Source of the DNA: Lytechinus pictus | Taxonomy: Eukaryota > Echinodermata > Echinoidea > Temnopleuroida > Toxopneustidae | NCBI RefSeq assembly: GCF_037042905.1 | Contig: NC_087254.1 | Location: 19,834,603 to 19,898,602, forward strand | Length of the DNA: 64,000 bases | Reading direction: 5' to 3' | Translations under genes and position numbers: made by a program | The notes under the pieces: model-generated | The model's database searches: none | Seen by the model: only the letters and a program-made list of their open reading frames with translations | What the model was told of the DNA's origin: nothing | Shown: piece by piece, positions 61,501 through 64,000 of the stretch | Layout: each line of letters starts with the position of its first letter | How positions within the stretch are numbered: the stretch's first letter is position 1

Positions 61501-64000
61501 TTAAAACATTGTTTCAATTTATATTATGTTCTTGCTCACCACTTCAAAGAAGTATCCAGCTCTGTCCCAGTTCTTGAGTGCTGTGTAGATCATACCACCA
61601 TAGTAATAGTAACACAAAAAATGTGTTGAGTCAAAATGGCCTCCCTAGTAACCAGAAAGACAGATATCAGGAAAACATACAGTTTAATCAAATCCTTGGA
61701 AGAGAACAACTGAAATACTCTGAAGAGAAGTTACTATTTGAAATAAAGTATGGTGACATATTTTTAATAGAAAATAATTTTCCAACATGGGAAATACAGT
61801 AAAATCACTAAGAATACTAGGAAATTCATATTAAAACAAGAGCCTACAAAGGTCAATATTGAGATGCTTCCCTCCAACTTAAGAGTGATTGGGACATCTG
61901 CAAACTGCAAAGTTTCAGTACACTGGTTTGGCAATGATGATAGTTTTTAACCATGCAAAGCAAATCCAATGATTCTGATTGTACAGGAATATTATCCTGA
62001 GAACAAAGATGGCATCACATGCACAGCTTTGTACTCAACCAGGTGTTCCATTGTAAACACTATCATCATTAAATATTTAGAAAATAAAAGTAAATTTTTT
62101 CTCTCTTTTTTCTGATAAACACATGTGCAGTGATTTAATTTTCTGAGAAAGCAGCATTTACCATGAAATATGCAGTATTGAGGCCCAAAGGGGGGGGGGG
62201 GGATAAAGAGACAAAAAGAAAGTTAAAAATTCTTGAACCTGTAATAGATTATCATCATAACTTACCTCTTTGCTAATTTCTGTAATGTCTGAGTCAAGAA
62301 CTGGTAATGCAGGCTTCATACATTTGGCTTTTAGACAGAGCTATAAACAGACAAACAAGATATGGATAAGAATTCTGGTAATGCATCAAAGATAAATAGA
62401 TGAAAAAAATGGAGCATATTAAAGAATCAAATAAAAGTAATTCACATATCCTACATCTGACTCTATCTAAAGAAAATATATGACGGGTTGTCAAGGCCCT
62501 TGAAGATTTTGAACCTACATGTAGAAGACTTACCTGACAGAGGTCTGCATGTATTGACGTCAGCTGACCAGGATGTATCTGGATCCTTGAGATGGCACTA
62601 TGTAAGATGGTGATACCTCGGATAGCTTGGTTTCTCTGGATTAAACCCTTGGTAAGATGGTGTGCAAGAGATGCATCTAAAAGAGAGAGAACAAATACAT
62701 GAAACATTACTCCATTCTCAAAATTAGCCAATCCTTGACAGCACTACGTAATATGGTGATACCCCGAATGTTGGAATACAAAATCCTTACAATCGGCAAT
62801 TCAATGGAAGTTAAAAATAAGCCATTTTGTGACTATAGAATTTCTAAACATATCTTCTATTATGTAACTCATTCAGAGTCTATATCAGGGAGACAAATTC
62901 AAATAAGTAACACTCTACAAAATAGAAAGATATTGGTTCCTTTAATATGAAGAAGAAAAGTAAAAGAAGTTTTGGCAAGGATTTTGATTTCTTACAGAAT
63001 TAGAACTATGTCTGTATCAAGAGAAAGATGGATTAAATAAACAGATTGACCCAGTTATTTGGACCATAAGCCATTGAGAGAATATAGAAAAACACATGGT
63101 TGTACTTGATTTCAAGCTGCTGGGTGGTGCAAAAAGCCTGTGGGATTTCTATAATATAATTGTGAATGTGTGAAAAGATTAAAGTTGTTCTTTTTCTTTG
63201 TAAACCCGGTGGCTAGAATTGGGTAAATGGTTATAAAAATCCAAAACTAAAAGCAGTTAAAGTCTAATTTTGATTAAAAAAAATGTTCATGTAAAATATA
63301 CTTACAACTTTCTGTTGTGAACCTGACTTGCTCCCCATTGCATGTTGAAAAGAAAAGCTGGGTCTGTGAGAAGAGTGTCTCAAACTCAGTCGCTGATGGT
63401 GATGAGGCTGCTTGAAATTTAACATTACTGTGAAGGACAAAAATATAAATAACAAAACATCAATCTTTAATGCATGACTAAGAAAATTGTGTGTCTATTT
63501 AACTTTATGACTATAAAGAGAAATTATAAGCAAATATGTGACCTGCCACCCCGAACCAACAATAAGGTGTCCAAAATGAATGTTGAGATTTTTATTGATC
63601 TTGAAAATTCATTTCCTAAGTTTTGAAATAATATATGATATGTTAAAATTGACCAACAGTAGCCATTACAAGTACTTGATTGAATGCAGAGGAAATTCAG
63701 TAAGAGCTGAAAAAAAAAAGAGAAAACAAGGTTTTAAGTTTGGGGTTCACTCAAGCATGAGATGTGCATACTGTGTAATCTCAGTGAAACTTCCAAGCAG
63801 TCTGAAAAAGTGGTGTCCAAGAAACTCTTGTATCTTTTCTTTTATTCAACTTCACGGCTTCAAATTTTCACAGTATGAGGAAGAAGAATCGCTCTTTCAG
63901 ATAAGCTATCTTTTTAATTTTTGGATTTTGGAGACTAAATTTCTATTTTGGCTATTTGACAGAGAACCTTACCTGGTGACTTATTGGTGGTTTTGGGGTG
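40541..64000 (-). CDS. COPS3: COPS3, COP9 signalosome subunit 3 (5' end outside window)
   Basis: CSN3 is a PCI-domain scaffold subunit of the COP9 signalosome, the complex that removes NEDD8 from cullin-RING ubiquitin ligases. Eleven exons in the window join in phase to 364 residues plus stop; the human protein has 423, so about the first 60 lie beyond 64000. Family landmarks in order: [150 protein letters not shown] and [10 protein letters not shown] at the C-terminus. The intron between 46323 and 59922 is 13.6 kb and hosts another gene on the opposite strand. Confidence 0.95.
40683..40930. mobile_element. hAT-like MITE with CAGTGGCGTACC ends, 8-bp TSD
   Basis: A 248-bp element, ends CAGTGGCGTACC / GGTACGCTAGTG, flanked by AGTGGATC on both sides (40675-40682 and 40931-40938). 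Same terminal family as 38577-38694. It sits in the last COPS3 intron, 88 bp from the final exon. Confidence 0.88.
41000..41610. mobile_element. TTAA-ended foldback element, family B copy 1
   Basis: A 611-bp element, ends TTAAAGGTCAAGTCCACCCC / GGGGTGGACTTGTCCTTTAA. The halves are inverted internally (AAAATTTCATC... versus ...GATGAAATTTTC). Related to 52655-53273. Located in the last COPS3 intron. Confidence 0.85.
42172..42583. mobile_element. Foldback element with CACACCTTATGA ends
   Basis: About 410 bp; left CACACCTTATGACTGGTC with CCGATTTTGG, right CCAAAATCGG-like and GACCAATCATAAGGTGTG. It lies just beyond the donor side of the COPS3 exon at 42619. No target duplication was seen. Confidence 0.65.
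42619..42699 (-). CDS. COPS3: COPS3 exon
   Basis: Encodes [20 protein letters not shown] and NPQYVQK; human [22 protein letters not shown]. Confidence 0.95.
43313..43426 (-). CDS. COPS3: COPS3 exon
   Basis: Encodes [32 protein letters not shown], ending in VEQQ. Confidence 0.95.
43660..43975. mobile_element. Foldback element with AAGCC ends
   Basis: Ends AAGCCAAGTGCACACTATTG with AAGATCC, and GGATCTTAGTGCAATCGGG with GCATAGTGCATGCTGGGCTT; about 315 bp, moderately diverged arms. Confidence 0.6.
44809..44895 (-). CDS. COPS3: COPS3 exon
   Basis: Encodes [29 protein letters not shown]; human [20 protein letters not shown]. Confidence 0.94.
45570..45641 (-). CDS. COPS3: COPS3 exon
   Basis: Encodes [20 protein letters not shown] and RLTK, the winged-helix start of the PCI domain. 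Confidence 0.94.
46222..46323 (-). CDS. COPS3: COPS3 exon after the 13.6-kb intron
   Basis: Encodes [20 protein letters not shown] and [14 protein letters not shown], start of the PCI-proximal part. Confidence 0.93.
46961..48416. mobile_element. Helitron-like (HINE/Pearl-type) element with 8-unit tandem core
   Basis: The left end carries TTGTCTCGCCTGCATATTGC; the right end carries GTCTCGC, a 12-base loop and GCGAGACAAAA, so the ends share a short inverted repeat and the right end forms a hairpin. The centre is a tandem array. The same end architecture recurs at 51241-52254. Class assignment to Helitron-like elements is inference from the 3' hairpin plus tandem core; no transposase is present. 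Confidence 0.6.
47040..48345. repeat. Minisatellite, ~154-bp unit x8
   Basis: The anchor TCATGGAAAGTTCATTGACC occurs at 47121, 47281, 47430, 47582, 47736, 47896, 48050 and 48204 (spacings 149-160, commonly 154). Units contain TTGACCTTTGACCTTA and CTTGACCTG. Five overlapping plus-strand open frames across the units are artefacts of the array. Confidence 0.95.
49725..49925. mobile_element. hAT-like MITE, CATGGGCG termini, 8-bp TSD, copy 2
   Basis: A 201-bp element, ends CATGGGCGGAAAT / ATTTCCGCCCATG, flanked by CTTACAAG on both sides (49717-49724 and 49926-49933). Shares the CATGGGCG terminus with 4643-4755. Confidence 0.88.
51241..52254. mobile_element. Helitron-like element with ~163-bp tandem core, copy 2
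   Basis: The left end AACGCCTCTGGCAGTCTTGC resembles that of 46961-48416 (AACGCCAAGCGTTGTCTCGC), and the right end has the same GTCTCGC/GCGAGACAAAA hairpin. The core has four units anchored by TGACCTTTGACCTTGG at 51514, 51678, 51841 (mutated) and 52041, spacing 163-200. The core unit differs from that of copy 1. Confidence 0.6.
52655..53273. mobile_element. TTAA-ended foldback element, family B copy 2
   Basis: A 619-bp relative of 41000-41610, ends TTAAAGGACAAGTCCACCCC / GGGGTGGACTTGACCTTTAA. Confidence 0.85.
54177..55292 (+). CDS. Intronless two-domain Ig-like single-pass membrane protein
   Basis: A 371-codon open frame, nested antisense in the COPS3 intron. Layout: hydrophobic signal peptide 1-~20, Ig-like domain ~25-128 ([10 protein letters not shown] resembles an F-strand), second cysteine-rich Ig-like domain ~134-235 (Cys 136, 152, 165, 199, 200, 211, 213, 233), Ser/Thr-rich stalk, transmembrane helix ~286-310, and a ~60-residue cytoplasmic tail with YEPL (Tyr333) and YEEF (Tyr364). 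NST at 43 and NMT at 225 are N-glycosylation sequons. Domain 1 has Phe instead of the usual F-strand Cys, so its disulfide must be atypical (Cys42/Cys88 are available). I do not recognise the family; a cell-surface adhesion or immune-type receptor is inference. Start chosen because the first ATG directly opens the signal peptide. An upstream exon cannot be excluded. Confidence 0.75.
   Translation: MSIRRIIYILTILTMFNMCESIDEFLTAMEGDTVDLYYRYPCNSTRTTLQYGRRMPFYILEDAESITLPPEQAKRFTFTNEKTEDDHCLLFIRIKDVSRTDAGTYIFFAYIKDDVHDNSLKMIGLDVDFLPGKASCEMSYEGMEGDWVTLNCIAPVGSVSGQIVCYQNGEKMPSRTDPYETNKYLKQTKLAKKTLPVFCCSSTWEHTKDRCECNDFQWVLSNNKNMTSIIDPCGPPTTISVPNAKLTTETVLPPSKSKEFVSREGMTSQSPHETMTDSKQSWNFNQVASIVCLVCIAVAEVFLFLHVIAIKQKFRKSLYEFTSSEDKNQYAFYEPLPKNSKAKEKKIDFKSCNENTDLQEPQKYEEFENIV
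55337..55342 (+). terminator. Candidate poly(A) signal of the Ig-like gene
   Basis: AATAAA 45 bases after the stop codon, which supports a short, complete transcript unit. Confidence 0.55.
55700..56185. repeat. Degenerate minisatellite, ~60-65-bp unit x8
   Basis: About eight diverged copies of a unit resembling TTCTGTGATATATTACACTG, TGATATTATGTGGAGGCTAT, TTTCTTCTTTCTTGTAAATA. It starts 400 bp past the Ig-like gene. Confidence 0.8.
56361..56951. mobile_element. TTAA-ended foldback element, family A copy 2
   Basis: 591 bp, about 95% identical by eye to 6620-7211 including both TTAAAGGAGAATGAAAC ends. Confidence 0.85.
57140..58010 (+). mobile_element. Decayed non-LTR retrotransposon (LINE) ORF2 C-terminal remnant
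   Basis: Broken plus-strand frames carry LINE-type segments: [32 protein letters not shown], then in another frame [20 protein letters not shown] and [15 protein letters not shown]. The Cys/His spacing resembles the C-terminal zinc-knuckle-like region of L1/Tx1-type LINEs. Several stops and frameshifts show it is dead. Confidence 0.7.
58173..58457 (-). mobile_element. Possible solo LTR
   Basis: Read on the minus strand the segment begins TGTTGACCC and ends CCCCAACA, i.e. TG...CA with a 5-bp inverted end. It contains a TATTATAC box-like word and AATAAA about 60 bp later, the order expected in an LTR. GC content is above the surroundings. No convincing target duplication and no second LTR were found, so the call is tentative. 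Confidence 0.35.
59922..60062 (-). CDS. COPS3: COPS3 exon before the 13.6-kb intron
   Basis: Encodes [34 protein letters not shown]. The donor reads AAG then GTTGGT, a poor match to GTRAGT, yet the join to [10 protein letters not shown] matches human FIKPLSNAYHELA. Confidence 0.92.
60590..60662. repeat. GACA/GATA/GA simple repeat
   Basis: AGACAGA, ATAGATAGATAG and GAGAGAGAG blocks, in the COPS3 intron between 60062 and 61540. Generates spurious minus-strand Ser/Leu-rich frames. Confidence 0.8.
60814..61060. mobile_element. Foldback element with nested palindromes
   Basis: Left GGGGCCCATCTTGCAAAGAG, with the inner palindrome GTTACGATTGATCC / AATCAATCGTAAC; right GCGATGGATCGGATCAATCG followed by CTCTTTGTAAGACGGGCC. 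About 247 bp. Confidence 0.65.
61540..61644 (-). CDS. COPS3: COPS3 exon
   Basis: Encodes [20 protein letters not shown] then RAGYFFE; human [27 protein letters not shown] overlap at the donor leaves one codon of uncertainty. Confidence 0.93.
62266..62340 (-). CDS. COPS3: COPS3 exon
   Basis: Encodes [25 protein letters not shown]; human [20 protein letters not shown]. Confidence 0.93.
62534..62676 (-). CDS. COPS3: COPS3 exon
   Basis: Encodes [48 protein letters not shown]. Acceptor TTTTAG, donor GTAAGT. Confidence 0.95.
63306..63427 (-). CDS. COPS3: COPS3 exon (first in window)
   Basis: Encodes [40 protein letters not shown]; matches human [21 protein letters not shown]. The first base completes a codon begun in an exon outside the window. 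Confidence 0.93.
63428..64000. other. COPS3 intron, right edge of window
   Basis: No COPS3 exon was recognised here. An isolated donor-like CAG|GTAAGG on the minus strand near 63974 has no coding context matching the COPS3 N-terminal part, so the upstream exon is placed outside the window. Confidence 0.6.

Noticed and set aside
63960-64000. Possible COPS3 exon ending at the minus-strand donor GTAAGG
   Set aside because: The short readable sequence does not resemble the COPS3 segment expected before the first in-window exon.

Overview
The window is eukaryotic genomic DNA: AT-rich, with split genes, GT/AG introns of roughly 0.1-14 kb, and many small inverted-repeat transposons. The protein set, the repeat styles (foldback elements, a tRNA-derived SINE, elements with ~155-bp tandem cores) and the abundant palindrome TACATGTA suggest a marine deuterostome. 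An echinoderm such as a sea urchin is the most likely source; this is inference, since no species-specific marker was found.

Layout. (1) 599-1840, plus strand: last coding exon of a TMEM26-family membrane protein; its earlier exons lie left of the window. (2) ~1.9-9.9 kb: intergenic, repeat-bearing, between convergent genes. (3) 36446 down to 9998, minus strand: a complete VPS35L gene (Retriever subunit). I assembled it in 31 coding exons (1015 codons plus stop), and the reading phase is kept across every junction. Two of its exons carry tandem partial duplications, a 170-bp unit x4 at exon 27 and a 77/78-bp unit x3 at exon 11. (4) 36.5-40.5 kb: the tract between the VPS35L start and the COPS3 stop, which probably includes the COPS3 3' UTR. 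(5) >64000 down to 40541, minus strand: COPS3 (COP9 signalosome subunit 3). Its 11 C-terminal coding exons are in the window; the first ~60 codons lie to the right. (6) Inside the 13.6-kb COPS3 intron (46324-59921) lie an intronless plus-strand gene for a two-domain Ig-like, single-pass membrane protein (54177-55292), two related elements with tandem cores, two TTAA-ended foldback elements, an 8-bp-TSD MITE, a decayed LINE and a possible solo LTR.

The genes are not an operon. VPS35L acts in endosomal cargo recycling and COPS3 in cullin deneddylation. The Ig-like gene has no recognised family. Most long non-exonic ORFs are artefacts of CAT/GA-rich simple repeats or tandem arrays. Exon calls rest on reading splice signals and on remembered human protein sequences; no alignment or transcript data were available.
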